From Halobacillus_B sp963739045 (GTDB lineage: Bacteria; Bacillota; Bacilli; Bacillales; Halobacillaceae): a stretch of 64,000 nt of DNA. The DNA is taken from the NCBI GenBank assembly GCA_963739045.1, contig CAVTYY010000011.1, positions 62,001-126,000 of the forward strand, in the 5' to 3' direction. The notes beneath the pieces are model-generated. The model did not search any database. It was given only the letters and a program-made list of their open reading frames with translations, and had not been told where the DNA came from. Below are positions 43,070-52,426 of the stretch, piece by piece; the stretch's first letter is position 1, and every line of letters begins with the position of its first letter. The position numbers and the translations under genes are program-made.

Positions 43070-44773
43070 TCAGCGGCTGTACATTTCTTCTACATAGTCG
43101 ATGACTTTAGAGGCTTCCAGCTCACTCTTGTCCTCACTCATTCGTTCCTTCATTTCAACGATACTTTCTGAAGCACGCTTTCCAACCGTAATTCTTAAAG
43201 GAATTCCTATGAGATCACTATCTGCAAATTTCACACCCGCGCGCTCTTTTCGATCATCATATAATACTTCAATACCGGCATCCAGCAATTGATCATACAG
43301 CTGATCTGCCAGTTCCCGCTGCTCATCCTTCTTAGGATTTAAAGATAATAAATGTACCTGATAAGGTGCCATATTAGCAGGCCAAGTAATTCCACGTTCA
43401 TCATGGTACTGTTCGACTAATGCAGCTAGAGTTCTTGATACTCCGATTCCATAACTGCCCATTACCATGGTTTGATTTTTCCCTTGATCATCAAGGAACA
43501 TAGCATTCATGTTCTCCGCGTAGAATGTACCGAGTTTAAATACATGACCTACTTCAATTCCACGAGCGAACTGAATGTACCCTTCCCCGTCTGGAGATGG
43601 ATCCCCTTCCTTAATAAAACGAAGATCAGCGTATTGAGATACCTGAAAGTCTTTCCCTGGTGTTACATTAAGATAATGACTGCCTTCTTCATTTGCACCA
43701 CAGGAGACGTTAACCAACGATTCAACTGCGAGGTCCGCCACCACTTCGACTTCCTCAGGAACGTTTACGGGACCTAGTGAACCAAAGCCGGTCCCCATTA
43801 CGGCTTCCGTGTCTTCAGCAGAAGCAAGTTCTACCATACTGGCAGAATATAAATTCTTAAGCTTCACATCGTTAACTTCGTGATCTCCTCTGGTAACAGC
43901 CATGACTAATTTATCATCCACCTTAAACATAATGGACTTTAATCCTTTTTCAAGTTCATGACCTAGAAAATCAGCCACTTCTTTCATGGTTTTCTGATTA
44001 GGAGTAGCAGTTTTCTTCATCTCTTTCGGTTCTTCTACAGAAGCTGGATAGGTGGTAATTACAGGTGCCATTTCGACGTTTGCCGCATACCTCGAAGTAT
44101 CAGAATAGGCAATCACATCTTCCCCCACTTCTGAGAGGACCATGAATTCATGAGTATCTTTACCGCCCATTGCCCCCGAATCTGCAATAACAGCACGAAA
44201 GTTCAGTCCCAGCCGCTTGAATATACGGGAATAGGCATCAAACATTTTCTGATAAGTTAGATCTAAGCTTTCATAAGAAGCATGAAAGGAGTAGGCATCC
44301 TTCATTAAAAATTCTCGGCCGCGCAATAATCCAAAACGTGGACGCGCTTCATCACGAAACTTATTTTGAATTTGAAATACCGTCAGCGGCAGACGCTTAT
44401 AACTTTTAACCTCATCACGAACTATACTTGTTATGACTTCCTCATGGGTAGCACCAAGGGCGAACTCTCGATCACTTCTGTCATGGATTCTCATGAGCTC
44501 AGAACCAAAGGTATTCCAGCGTCCCGATTCTTTCCATAGCTCTGAAGGCTGCAAGGCCGGCATCATCATTTCATGAGCACCGATTTTCTCCATTTCTTCA
44601 CGAACAACGTTTTCCACTTTTCGTAAAATTCGTCGGCCGACTGGCAGAAAACTATAAACCCCAGAGGCAATTTGACGTATGTATCCGGCACGAACGAGGA
44701 GCTGATGACTTTTAATCTCTGCATCGGCTGGATTTTCTTTAAGGGTTGGAATTAACATTTCACTTTGCTTCAT
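43070..44773 (-). CDS. proS: Prolyl-tRNA synthetase (bacterial type)
   Basis: 567-aa class II synthetase that charges tRNA-Pro. It has motif regions RPRFGLLRGREFLMKDAYSFH, the editing (INS) domain between motifs 2 and 3 at about 230-395, and the C-terminal anticodon-binding domain (QVHLLSLNPKKDEQRELADQLYDQL). GAGGTG precedes the ATG at 44773; five further codons of open frame are ignored. It follows rseP with a terminator between; the space before it is too short for a T-box leader. Confidence 0.98.
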   Translation of the reverse strand: MKQSEMLIPTLKENPADAEIKSHQLLVRAGYIRQIASGVYSFLPVGRRILRKVENVVREEMEKIGAHEMMMPALQPSELWKESGRWNTFGSELMRIHDRSDREFALGATHEEVITSIVRDEVKSYKRLPLTVFQIQNKFRDEARPRFGLLRGREFLMKDAYSFHASYESLDLTYQKMFDAYSRIFKRLGLNFRAVIADSGAMGGKDTHEFMVLSEVGEDVIAYSDTSRYAANVEMAPVITTYPASVEEPKEMKKTATPNQKTMKEVADFLGHELEKGLKSIMFKVDDKLVMAVTRGDHEVNDVKLKNLYSASMVELASAEDTEAVMGTGFGSLGPVNVPEEVEVVADLAVESLVNVSCGANEEGSHYLNVTPGKDFQVSQYADLRFIKEGDPSPDGEGYIQFARGIEVGHVFKLGTFYAENMNAMFLDDQGKNQTMVMGSYGIGVSRTLAALVEQYHDERGITWPANMAPYQVHLLSLNPKKDEQRELADQLYDQLLDAGIEVLYDDRKERAGVKFADSDLIGIPLRITVGKRASESIVEMKERMSEDKSELEASKVIDYVEEMYSR

Positions 44774-44798
44774 GATTAAGCACCTCAATTCTGTATTT

Positions 44799-44851
44799 TA
44801 AAAAATAAATAAGCCGGAAGCCAAACGAGAGCTGTTGTCTCCCTGGCTTCC
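44799..44851 (-). terminator. Terminator after rseP
   Basis: GGAAGCCA (44816-44823) and TGGCTTCC (44844-44851) form the stem, and the minus strand then runs into TTATTTATTTTTT. It separates rseP from proS. Confidence 0.8.
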
Positions 44852-44861
44852 AGCTCTTTGA

Positions 44862-46118
44862 TTATAAGAATAATCGTTGTATATCATTCCATGTTACCAC
44901 GAGCATTAACAACATTAACAGGGCAAACCCAATAAAGTGTACGATACCCTCTTTCTGTGGATCCACAGGCTTTCCTCTTATTCCTTCAACACCGACAAAT
45001 AGCAGCCTGCCGCCGTCTAAAGCTGGCAGAGGAAGAAGATTTACTATCCCTAAATTAATACTTAAGATGGCCGTCCACATCATAAAGTTCGTGAACCCAG
45101 TTTGTACCACTTTATCCGTAGCATCATAAATACCAACCGGTCCAGAAAGCATATCCAGAGAGAATTGACCTGTAACTAGCTTTCCTAAGTTTGTCAGGAT
45201 CATTTTGCCCCAATCATAGGTCTGTGTGAACCCAAAGGTCATCTTTTTGAAAAAAGAATCATCAAAGGCACGTGCTACTCCTACCTGGCCGAATTTCTGC
45301 CCCTGATCAGTTATAGACGCCGGCGTTACATCAATTTCCTGTGTCTGACCATCCCTTTCTACAGTGAGCGCCATTTGCTCATCAGGGTGATCGCGGACAA
45401 TGGTAGTAAATTCTTCCCAGGAATTCACAGACTGGTTATCAATGGCAACGACCTTATCCCCCGCATGAAGGCCAGCTTGTTCAGCTGGTGTATTTTTTTG
45501 AATCTCTCCAAGCACCGCTTGATCAGCAGGTACTCCTTGGATAAAACCTAAAATCGTAAATAATACTATAGCCAGTACAAAATTCATCAGCGGACCGGCA
45601 AAAAGCTGCATCGCCCGCTGAGGAACACTTTTAGATGCAAACTGGCGGTCATAAGGTGCAATTTGCGTTTCCTTCTCATCCATAACAAACAAAGCTTTTG
45701 GATCTACATCAAAATAGAGCTTCTCATTCTCATCAACTTCATATCCCTCAATAACTAATTGATGATCCAGATCTGCCCGCTCTACTTCTATCACACGAGC
45801 TTGAGGATGTTTAGACTTATTGTTCACAATAATCCGGCTGACTTTCCCTTCACGATTGAATTCCAAACCAATATGATGACCTGGCTTTAACTCAATTATT
45901 TCAGGATCCTCTCCAGCTACACGAACATATCCACCAATCGGCAGTAAGCGAATGGTATATAATGTTTCATTTCTCGTGAATGCAAAGATCTTCGGTCCAA
46001 AACCGATGGCAAATTCACGAGCAAGCATACCTGCTCGCTTGGCAAATATGAGATGCCCCCACTCATGTACAAATACTAACAATCCGAACATGAGTATAAA
46101 TGCAATCACTGTAGTCAA
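44862..46118 (-). CDS. rseP: Site-2 zinc metalloprotease RseP/RasP
   Basis: 418-aa intramembrane protease (RasP in B. subtilis) that cleaves anti-sigma factor RsiW, FtsL and signal peptide remnants. The zinc motif HEWGH is at 18-22 in the first helix, a PDZ domain lies in the middle (about 205-290), and the LPLPALDGGRLLF motif near the C-terminus supplies the third ligand. Start: a GTG at 46127 is also in frame, but AAGGTG is 6 nt before the TTG at 46118, which gives MTTVIAFILMFG, as in RasP. It follows dxr. Confidence 0.95.
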   Translation of the reverse strand: MTTVIAFILMFGLLVFVHEWGHLIFAKRAGMLAREFAIGFGPKIFAFTRNETLYTIRLLPIGGYVRVAGEDPEIIELKPGHHIGLEFNREGKVSRIIVNNKSKHPQARVIEVERADLDHQLVIEGYEVDENEKLYFDVDPKALFVMDEKETQIAPYDRQFASKSVPQRAMQLFAGPLMNFVLAIVLFTILGFIQGVPADQAVLGEIQKNTPAEQAGLHAGDKVVAIDNQSVNSWEEFTTIVRDHPDEQMALTVERDGQTQEIDVTPASITDQGQKFGQVGVARAFDDSFFKKMTFGFTQTYDWGKMILTNLGKLVTGQFSLDMLSGPVGIYDATDKVVQTGFTNFMMWTAILSINLGIVNLLPLPALDGGRLLFVGVEGIRGKPVDPQKEGIVHFIGFALLMLLMLVVTWNDIQRLFL

Positions 46119-46134
46119 ATGAAGCACCTTCCTT

Positions 46135-47280
46135 TTAATTTAAATGGAAACGAACTTGCTTTCTTGTTTCCTCATCAATAGACAGTATGGCAGACAAGTC
46201 AGGGTTATGAATCCGCGAGTGTTTTTCAAGAGCATTTTCAATCAATTGTTCAATCTCCAAGAAGGAAATTTTACCCTCTAAAAACAATTGTACGGCTTCT
46301 TCATTAGCCGCGTTTAAAACGGTGGTCATTGACCCCCCCTGGCGTCCTGCTTCATATGCCATTCGTAAACAAGGGAAACGTTCCATATCCATTTTCTCAA
46401 AATGCAGAGTCGCAATTTCTTCCAGGTTCAGTTGTTTCGTCATCGGCAGTTCCATTCTTTTTGGGTAAGTTAAAGCGTACTGGATAGGTACTTTCATATC
46501 CGGAGTTCCCAATTGGGCAAGAACACTTCGATCTACGTACTCCACCATGGAATGAATGACACTTTCTCTATGAAGAATAACATGAATTTGGTCGTAAGGC
46601 ACATTAAAAAGCCAATGGGCTTCAATTACCTCTAATCCTTTATTCATCATAGAAGCAGAATCAATCGTAATTTTGGCTCCCATACTCCAGTTTGGGTGAT
46701 TTAGAGCATCTTCAACCGTTACACCTTCAAGTTCTTCTCTTTTTTTATCACGAAAGCTGCCGCCTGATGCTGTAATAATCAATTTATGGATATCTTTTTT
46801 ATCTTCTCCATTTAGCGATTGGTAAATGGCAGAATGTTCGCTGTCCACAGGTAAGAGTTCTACCTGATGTCTGCGCGCTTCTTCCATTACCAGGTGGCCA
46901 GCCGTGACGAGAGTTTCTTTATTAGCGATTGCAATTATTTTTCTTGCTTCAATCGCTTTTAAAGTAGCGGGCAGGCCAATGCTCCCCATTACTGCATTGA
47001 CGACCACATCAACAGGATCAGCAACACTTGCTTCAATCAGCCCTCCGCTTCCACATAAGATAGGTATCTGATCGATATGTCTGCTCAGTTTCTGTTTCGT
47101 ACTTTCATCCTGTACGACAACTAATTCAGGTTTGAATTCTTGGATAAAAGGTACAGCCCTATCAATATTCCTTCCAAAAGCCATGGCGTATAACTCAAAC
47201 TCTTCTGGATGTGCTCTAATGACGTCGAGCGTCTGGATGCCAATGGAACCTGTGGCCCCGAGCAGTGATATTTTTTTCAT
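46135..47280 (-). CDS. dxr: 1-deoxy-D-xylulose-5-phosphate reductoisomerase
   Basis: Second step of the MEP isoprenoid pathway, 381 aa. The NADPH motif LLGATGSIGIQTLDVI is at the N-terminus; NKETLVTAG and the active-site stretch PVDSEHSAIYQSL with TASGGSF are visible. AAGGAG before the ATG at 47280 fixes the start. With uppS and cdsA it forms a lipid-precursor group. Confidence 0.97.
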   Translation of the reverse strand: MKKISLLGATGSIGIQTLDVIRAHPEEFELYAMAFGRNIDRAVPFIQEFKPELVVVQDESTKQKLSRHIDQIPILCGSGGLIEASVADPVDVVVNAVMGSIGLPATLKAIEARKIIAIANKETLVTAGHLVMEEARRHQVELLPVDSEHSAIYQSLNGEDKKDIHKLIITASGGSFRDKKREELEGVTVEDALNHPNWSMGAKITIDSASMMNKGLEVIEAHWLFNVPYDQIHVILHRESVIHSMVEYVDRSVLAQLGTPDMKVPIQYALTYPKRMELPMTKQLNLEEIATLHFEKMDMERFPCLRMAYEAGRQGGSMTTVLNAANEEAVQLFLEGKISFLEIEQLIENALEKHSRIHNPDLSAILSIDEETRKQVRFHLN

Positions 47281-47310
47281 TATTTTTCTCCTTCCCACCA
47301 GGCAATGAAT

Positions 47311-48114
47311 TTAATTAATTGCAGGAATGAAATTAATTAAGTGCAGGATCGGCAGAATAAAAATTAAACTGTCAAACCGGTCCAGAACCCCGCCGTGTCC
47401 CGGAAGAATTTTCCCGGAGTCTTTAACAGCATAGTGACGCTTAAAAGCAGACTCCACGAGATCGCCAATCTGGCCAGCAATCGAGATAAGAATCGTAACA
47501 AGAATAACAATCACCATAGAATGATTGAGAGGCTGAATCACTTGAAAGACTACGGCGACTAGACATGCCAGAATTACTCCGCCAAGTGCGCCTTCCACTG
47601 TTTTCTTTGGGCTGATCTGGGGCCATAATTTGTGCCTGCCGAAAGCTCTCCCGAACAAGTAAGCTCCGGTATCCGTTGCCCATACTATAAATAATGCATA
47701 AAAGATGTATTCCAGCTGAGCATCACGGGTTTCAATTAGATAATTGAAGCCCATGCCTATATAGACGGCCGAAAGCAGCAAGAAACCGGCATCATCGAAG
47801 GTAAATCTATTTTTCACAAGTACCGTATAACTTAAGAGCAGTAGAACCACTAATAAAGTAATTTCAGATTTCGTAATGTACTCACCAAAATTAAAATCCT
47901 CGACTAAATTTTTCGGAAACATTAATGCCCACATCAGCAATAAAGTTAAACCGGAAGATACAGAGTACCTGGCAATCTTTTTCATTCTCATTAATTCAAA
48001 GATGCCAATACTCGCAATAATATAAACAAAAAAGTAAAATAGTCTTCCGCCCAGCATTACGATAGGCAAAAAGATTAAACCCGCAACTATTGCGGTAATC
48101 GTCCGCTGTTTCAT
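47311..48114 (-). CDS. cdsA: Phosphatidate cytidylyltransferase
   Basis: Makes CDP-diacylglycerol for phospholipid synthesis, substrate of PgsA encoded elsewhere in the window. The 267-aa protein has about seven or eight transmembrane helices and the CdsA signature SAFKRHYAVKDSGKILPGHG followed by GVLDRFDS. It lies 16 bp past uppS. Confidence 0.96.
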   Translation of the reverse strand: MKQRTITAIVAGLIFLPIVMLGGRLFYFFVYIIASIGIFELMRMKKIARYSVSSGLTLLLMWALMFPKNLVEDFNFGEYITKSEITLLVVLLLLSYTVLVKNRFTFDDAGFLLLSAVYIGMGFNYLIETRDAQLEYIFYALFIVWATDTGAYLFGRAFGRHKLWPQISPKKTVEGALGGVILACLVAVVFQVIQPLNHSMVIVILVTILISIAGQIGDLVESAFKRHYAVKDSGKILPGHGGVLDRFDSLIFILPILHLINFIPAIN

Positions 48115-48130
48115 ATTATAACCTCACACC

Positions 48131-48898
48131 TTATACTCCGCCGTAACGACGTTTGCGATTTTGATAGTCATACAACGCTTTTTCAAACAGGCTCTCGTCA
48201 AAATCCGGCCAATAAACTTCCGTGAACCAGAATTCTGCATAAGCAAGCTGCCATAGTAGAAAATTGCTTAAACGCTGCTCTCCACTTGTTCGTATTAATA
48301 AATCAGGCTCTTTCAAATCTGATGTGTATAAATGGGAAGAAAATAGTGTTTCGTCTATGTCGGAAATTTGGACACTCCCATTTTCAACTTCTGCTGCTAT
48401 TTCCTTCACTGCATTAACCATTTCAAAACGGCTGCCATAATTTAAGGCGAAATTTAAAATGAGTCCATTGTTATCCTTTGTCTTTTCAATAGCTTCCTGC
48501 ACTGCCTTTTGGGTGTGATTTGGAAGAACATTGAAATCTCCAATGGTCTGGACTTGGACATTTCTTTCAATGAGTTCAGGCAGATATGTATTTAGAAAGT
48601 CAACAGGTAATTTCATTAAGAAATCTACTTCTTTTTTTGGACGTTTCCAATTTTCGGTTGAAAAGGCATAAAGCGTTAATACATGCACTCCTATATCTGA
48701 GGCTTGTCTAACGATCTTCTTAACGACTCCCATACCTTCTTTATGACCAGCAATTCGAGGCATTCCTCTATTTTTAGCCCATCGGCCATTTCCATCCATT
48801 ATGATAGCCACATGTTTAGGAAGATGATCCTGATCAAGACCAAGAGGTTTGGTAGTTGGCTGCTTTTTATTTTTAGTAAACGGAAACTTGAGTGGCAT
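48131..48898 (-). CDS. uppS: Isoprenyl transferase (undecaprenyl diphosphate synthase)
   Basis: Cis-prenyltransferase, 255 aa, that makes the C55 lipid carrier for cell-wall synthesis. The catalytic Asp35 lies in IIMDGNGRWAKNRG. LTLYAFSTENWKRP and the C-terminal DLLIRTSGEQRLSNFLLWQ complete the family signature. GGAGG precedes the ATG. It is the first gene of uppS-cdsA-dxr-rseP, probably with its own promoter in the 282-bp spacer upstream. Confidence 0.97.
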   Translation of the reverse strand: MPLKFPFTKNKKQPTTKPLGLDQDHLPKHVAIIMDGNGRWAKNRGMPRIAGHKEGMGVVKKIVRQASDIGVHVLTLYAFSTENWKRPKKEVDFLMKLPVDFLNTYLPELIERNVQVQTIGDFNVLPNHTQKAVQEAIEKTKDNNGLILNFALNYGSRFEMVNAVKEIAAEVENGSVQISDIDETLFSSHLYTSDLKEPDLLIRTSGEQRLSNFLLWQLAYAEFWFTEVYWPDFDESLFEKALYDYQNRKRRYGGV

Positions 48899-48932
48899 TG
48901 CTAATCCTCCAGTCTGATTGTTCCATCTCTAT

Positions 48933-48961
48933 ATTATATACTATTATCGTACATCATGCCG
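48933..48961 (-). promoter_or_regulatory. Possible promoter of uppS
   Basis: A perfect TATAAT (48933-48938) lies 35 bp upstream of uppS on the minus strand. The matching -35 position (48956-48961, CGGCAT) is poor, so the element may need help or be only part of a promoter. Confidence 0.35.
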
Positions 48962-48963
48962 CC

Positions 48964-49106
48964 GAGGACATAAAGACTTACATGAAATGTGCTGAAATAA
49001 GATGAGGAACCCAGAAAGACCTCGATTCCTTAATGCAGCATTCAGGAATGCTTTTATGCGTGGCCTCCGGATTTATGCCGAGGCGGATCCTATCATTTAC
49101 TATGCC
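48964..49106. other. Structured non-coding stretch between frr and uppS
   Basis: About 140 bp without a supported frame. It contains AGCATTC-AG-GAATGCT, a GCCTC/GAGGC hairpin around 49062-49083, and several GCATAAA-like words in succession. The plus-strand frame across it lacks a ribosome binding site and protein-like composition. It may be leader sequence or a dispersed intergenic repeat. Confidence 0.35.
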
Positions 49107-49145
49107 AAAATAAAAACCGCACTGCCAAACAGCTACAGTGCGGCT
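49107..49145 (-). terminator. Intrinsic terminator after frr
   Basis: GCCGCACTG and CAGTGCGGT form a 9-bp stem, followed on the minus strand by TTTTTATTTT. It ends the rpsB-tsf-pyrH-frr group. Confidence 0.9.
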
Positions 49146-49180
49146 TCATACACCAAATGGCATACTAAGATGGAAGGAGA

Positions 49181-49738
49181 TCAAACTTCCATAATTTCTT
49201 CTTCTTTTGTTTTTGCGAGCTGATCGATTTTATCAACGTGGGTATTCGTAACTTTTTGAACATCATCTTGATAAGAACGAAGCTCATCTTCCGTCAGATC
49301 ATTGTCTTTTTCCGCTTTTTTCAGACGATCGTTTGATTCACGGCGAATATTACGGATCTGAACTTTCGCTTCTTCTGAATATTTACCGACTACTTTAGCT
49401 AAATCTTTACGCCGCTCTTCAGTTAGAGCGGGAATGTTAATACGGACGATGTTCCCGTCACTGGACGGTGACAGACCAAGATCTGCTTTTTGAATCGCCT
49501 TTTCAACTTCAGCAATCGCTGATTTATCATAAGGTGTAATAACGAGAAGACGAGGTTCTGGTGCTGAAACTTGAGCTAGTTGATTCAGCGGTGTGGCCGC
49601 TCCATAATAATCGACATAGACAGAATCAAGAATACCAGGATTCGCACGACCTGCACGTACTGTAGCTAATTGACGGGAAAAAGCCTGAACGGCTTGCTCC
49701 ATTTGTTGTTTAGTTTCGTTAATCACTGCATCTGACAT
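49181..49738 (-). CDS. frr: Ribosome recycling factor
   Basis: 185-aa factor that, with EF-G, splits post-termination ribosomes. MSDAVINETKQQMEQAVQAF, the conserved VRAGRANPGILD and the RRKDLAKVVGKYSEEAKVQI region match RRF over its length. The AAGGGGGAAA ribosome binding site overlaps the pyrH end. It lies 2 bp past pyrH. Confidence 0.98.
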   Translation of the reverse strand: MSDAVINETKQQMEQAVQAFSRQLATVRAGRANPGILDSVYVDYYGAATPLNQLAQVSAPEPRLLVITPYDKSAIAEVEKAIQKADLGLSPSSDGNIVRINIPALTEERRKDLAKVVGKYSEEAKVQIRNIRRESNDRLKKAEKDNDLTEDELRSYQDDVQKVTNTHVDKIDQLAKTKEEEIMEV

Positions 49739-49740
49739 GA

Positions 49741-50463
49741 TTATTTCCCCCTTACAATTGTTCCTATATTTTCACCAAGAACAGCTTTTTTAATATTACC
49801 TTCTTCTGTAATAGAGAATACCAGTAAATCGATGTCGTTGTCCATACATAGAGAAGAAGCAGTAGAGTCCATTACTCCAAGACCTTCATTAAGAACATCC
49901 ATATAGGAGAGCTGATCGTACTTTTTAGCATCTTCATTTATTTTAGGATCATCGGTATAAACGCCATCCACGTTGTTCTTAGCCATTAAAATAACGTCAG
50001 CTTCAATTTCTGCGGCGCGCAGGGCTGCGGTAGTATCTGTAGAAAAATAAGGATTTCCTGTACCTGCTGCAAAAATTACGACACGTTTCTTTTCTAAGTG
50101 GCGAATAGCTTTCCTGCGAATATATGGTTCAGCTACCTGTCTCATCTCAATAGATGTCTGGACTCGCGTAGGAATCCCCATATTTTCCAGGCTGTCCTGA
50201 AGAGCAAGGGAATTCATAACCGTCGCCAGCATGCCCATATAGTCGGCATTAGCTCGATCCATTCCCATTTCACTTCCAACTTTACCGCGCCAGATATTAC
50301 CGCCGCCTACAACAACGGCCACCTCAACACCAAGTTCGGCAACTTCCTTCACCTGACGCGAGACCGATTTAATAATGCTCGGTTCTAGTCCGAAGCCAGC
50401 TTCTCCACTAAGAGCTTCTCCACTAAGTTTAAGTACAATACGACGATAGCGAGCTGTAGTCAT
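49741..50463 (-). CDS. pyrH: UMP kinase
   Basis: 240-aa hexameric amino-acid-kinase-fold enzyme that phosphorylates UMP to UDP. RRIVLKLSGEALSG, AVVVGGGNIWRG and GTGNPYFSTDTTAALRA are typical. TTGGAGG before the ATG at 50463 decides the start over an in-frame ATG four codons upstream. It lies between tsf and frr, the standard order. Confidence 0.97.
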   Translation of the reverse strand: MTTARYRRIVLKLSGEALSGEAGFGLEPSIIKSVSRQVKEVAELGVEVAVVVGGGNIWRGKVGSEMGMDRANADYMGMLATVMNSLALQDSLENMGIPTRVQTSIEMRQVAEPYIRRKAIRHLEKKRVVIFAAGTGNPYFSTDTTAALRAAEIEADVILMAKNNVDGVYTDDPKINEDAKKYDQLSYMDVLNEGLGVMDSTASSLCMDNDIDLLVFSITEEGNIKKAVLGENIGTIVRGK

Positions 50464-50535
50464 AGTAACCTCCAATTAATAATGCTAGTCTTTTCTTTGT
50501 CCGCTACAAGTTGATTCAACCTATGTAGCATGTTT

Positions 50536-50563
50536 GAAAATAGGGAACACAATGTGTTCCCTA
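50536..50563 (-). terminator. Terminator after tsf
   Basis: TAGGGAACACA and TGTGTTCCCTA form a perfect stem (50541-50563) followed on the minus strand by TTTTC. It would allow pyrH-frr to be set apart from rpsB-tsf. Confidence 0.8.
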
Positions 50564-50577
50564 CGTTTCTCACACAG

Positions 50578-51462
50578 TTATTTTTTAACCTGGCTCATTA
50601 CTTCATCAGCAAAGTTTTCTTCGCGTTTCTCCATACCTTCGCCAACTTCAAAGCGAACAAAATCAGTAATCGCACCACCAGCAGAGGCTACGAATTTCTT
50701 AACTTTTTGATCAGGATCTTTAACGAAATCCTGTTCTAACAGGCAGATTTCCTGGTAAAATTTATTGATACGGCCTTCTACCATCTTTTCAACGATGTTT
50801 TCAGGCTTACCTTCATTCAACGCTTGAGTTTTCAGAACTTCACGCTCGCTGTTTACTTCTTCTTCAGGAATTTCTTCACGGGAAACATAACGCGGATTTA
50901 CTGCAGCTACATGCATGGCAACATCTTTAGCTGCTGCTTCATCAGTAGAACCTTCAAGAACAGTTAGAACTCCGATATTGCCGCCCATGTGTAAGTAAGC
51001 GCCAAAAGCATCGTTATCTGTTTTTTCTTTGAGTACAAAACGGCGCAGAGAGATTTTTTCGCCGATTTTTGCAACAATATCTGTGATATAGCTGTTAAGC
51101 GTATCCCCTTCACCATGAAGTTTCTGTTCAAGAGCTTCTTCCACAGTAGCTGGTTTTTGGTTAACCAAATGCTTGCCCAATTCACTTAGAAGAGACTTAA
51201 ACTGATCGTTTTTCGTAACGAAGTCAGTTTCACAGTTCACTTCTAAAAGAACAGCCGTATTTCCTGAAACTTCAATATGAGCAGATCCTTCTGCTGCAAT
51301 ACGGCCAGCTTTCTTCTGGGCTTTAGAAATACCTTTTTCGCGAAGCCAGTCTAAAGCTTTATCCATGTCCCCGTCATTTTCTGTAAGAGCTTTTTTACAA
51401 TCCATCATTCCAGCACCAGTTTTTTCACGAAGTTCTTTTACCATTTTTGCGTTTACAGCCAT
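50578..51462 (-). CDS. tsf: Elongation factor Ts
   Basis: 294-aa guanine nucleotide exchange factor for EF-Tu. The N-terminal UBA-like region (MVKELREKTGAGMMDCKKAL) and the CETDFVTKNDQF core, which contacts EF-Tu, are present. AAGGAGG precedes the ATG. It follows rpsB, with a terminator-like hairpin between the two genes. Confidence 0.98.
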   Translation of the reverse strand: MAVNAKMVKELREKTGAGMMDCKKALTENDGDMDKALDWLREKGISKAQKKAGRIAAEGSAHIEVSGNTAVLLEVNCETDFVTKNDQFKSLLSELGKHLVNQKPATVEEALEQKLHGEGDTLNSYITDIVAKIGEKISLRRFVLKEKTDNDAFGAYLHMGGNIGVLTVLEGSTDEAAAKDVAMHVAAVNPRYVSREEIPEEEVNSEREVLKTQALNEGKPENIVEKMVEGRINKFYQEICLLEQDFVKDPDQKVKKFVASAGGAITDFVRFEVGEGMEKREENFADEVMSQVKK

Positions 51463-51502
51463 TGTTATGCCTCCTTATAAAATGTAACCGTTATTTAACC
51501 CT

Positions 51503-51541
51503 TTAAAAAAGGTGATAAAAGGTCTGCCCCCTTATCACCTT
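51503..51541 (-). terminator. Terminator or attenuator between rpsB and tsf
   Basis: AAGGTGATAA and TTATCACCTT form a perfect 10-bp stem with a 13-base loop, followed on the minus strand by TTTT. It lies 12 bp past rpsB and probably attenuates tsf expression relative to rpsB. Confidence 0.8.
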
Positions 51542-51553
51542 CTGAAACTATCC

Positions 51554-52294
51554 TTACTCGTTAGCAGTTTCTACTTCTGCTTCAACTGCTTCTTCAGTAT
51601 CTTCAGTTTCTTCGCCTTGTTTTGCTTCAAGAACAGCATCTGCCATTTTTGATGTTAGCAATTTAACAGCACGAATTGCGTCATCATTAGCTGGGATGAC
51701 ATAATCAATTTCATCCGGGTCACAGTTCGTATCAACGATACCGACTACCGGGATATTTAATTTATGAGCTTCCGCAATCGCAATGCGCTCTTTACGAGGG
51801 TCAATGACAAACATTGCAGCTGGAAGGCTATTCATTTCTTTAATACCGCCTAGGAATTTAACAAGACGTTCTTTTTCTTTAAGCATGTCAACGACTTCTT
51901 TTTTAGGAAGTACTTCAAAAGTACCGTCTTCTTCCATGCGCTCAATATCTTTCATACGGTTGATACGCTTACGGATCGTCTGGAAGTTTGTAAGTGTTCC
52001 GCCTAACCAGCGCTGGTTAATGTAATACATACCACAGCGGTTAGCTTCATCACGAACAGTGTCCTGTGCTTGTTTTTTCGTACCTACGAATAGGATGTTA
52101 CCGCCGTCTGCAGCAATATCTCTTACATAGTTGTACGCTTCATCCACCTTTTTAACCGTTTTTTGCAGGTCGATGATGTAAATTCCGTTACGCTCTGTGA
52201 AGATGTATTTTTTCATCTTCGGATTCCAGCGACGGGTTTGGTGTCCAAAATGAACACCAGCTTCTAGCAGCTGTTTCATAGAAATAACTGACAT
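51554..52294 (-). CDS. rpsB: 30S ribosomal protein S2
   Basis: 246-aa S2. MSVISMKQLLEAGVHFGHQTRRWNPK, the NQRWLGGTLTNFQTI segment and VVGIVDTNCDPDEIDYVIPANDDAIRA match the family. The C-terminus is very acidic (Glu/Asp/Ala). CAGGAGGAAC precedes the ATG. The 132-bp leader probably holds its promoter, but no element there was clear enough to annotate. Confidence 0.98.
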   Translation of the reverse strand: MSVISMKQLLEAGVHFGHQTRRWNPKMKKYIFTERNGIYIIDLQKTVKKVDEAYNYVRDIAADGGNILFVGTKKQAQDTVRDEANRCGMYYINQRWLGGTLTNFQTIRKRINRMKDIERMEEDGTFEVLPKKEVVDMLKEKERLVKFLGGIKEMNSLPAAMFVIDPRKERIAIAEAHKLNIPVVGIVDTNCDPDEIDYVIPANDDAIRAVKLLTSKMADAVLEAKQGEETEDTEEAVEAEVETANE

Positions 52295-52426
52295 AATTGT
52301 TCCTCCTGTTTGGTTTATTAGTATCCTCCGCCTGTTTCATCTTTCTTTAAAAACTCTTAATTTCAGAGCAACCTTATAAAGAAATCCAAAGGCGTGTGAA
52401 TTGACACCGACAGTAAATATACCATA

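Noticed and set aside
44774..44861. T-box leader for proS
   Set aside because: The spacer is under 90 bp and is occupied by the rseP terminator; no T-box consensus is present.
49002..49223. Plus-strand open frame of 73 codons near frr
   Set aside because: It has no ribosome binding site, runs through the frr terminator and into frr on the opposite strand, and its composition is not protein-like.
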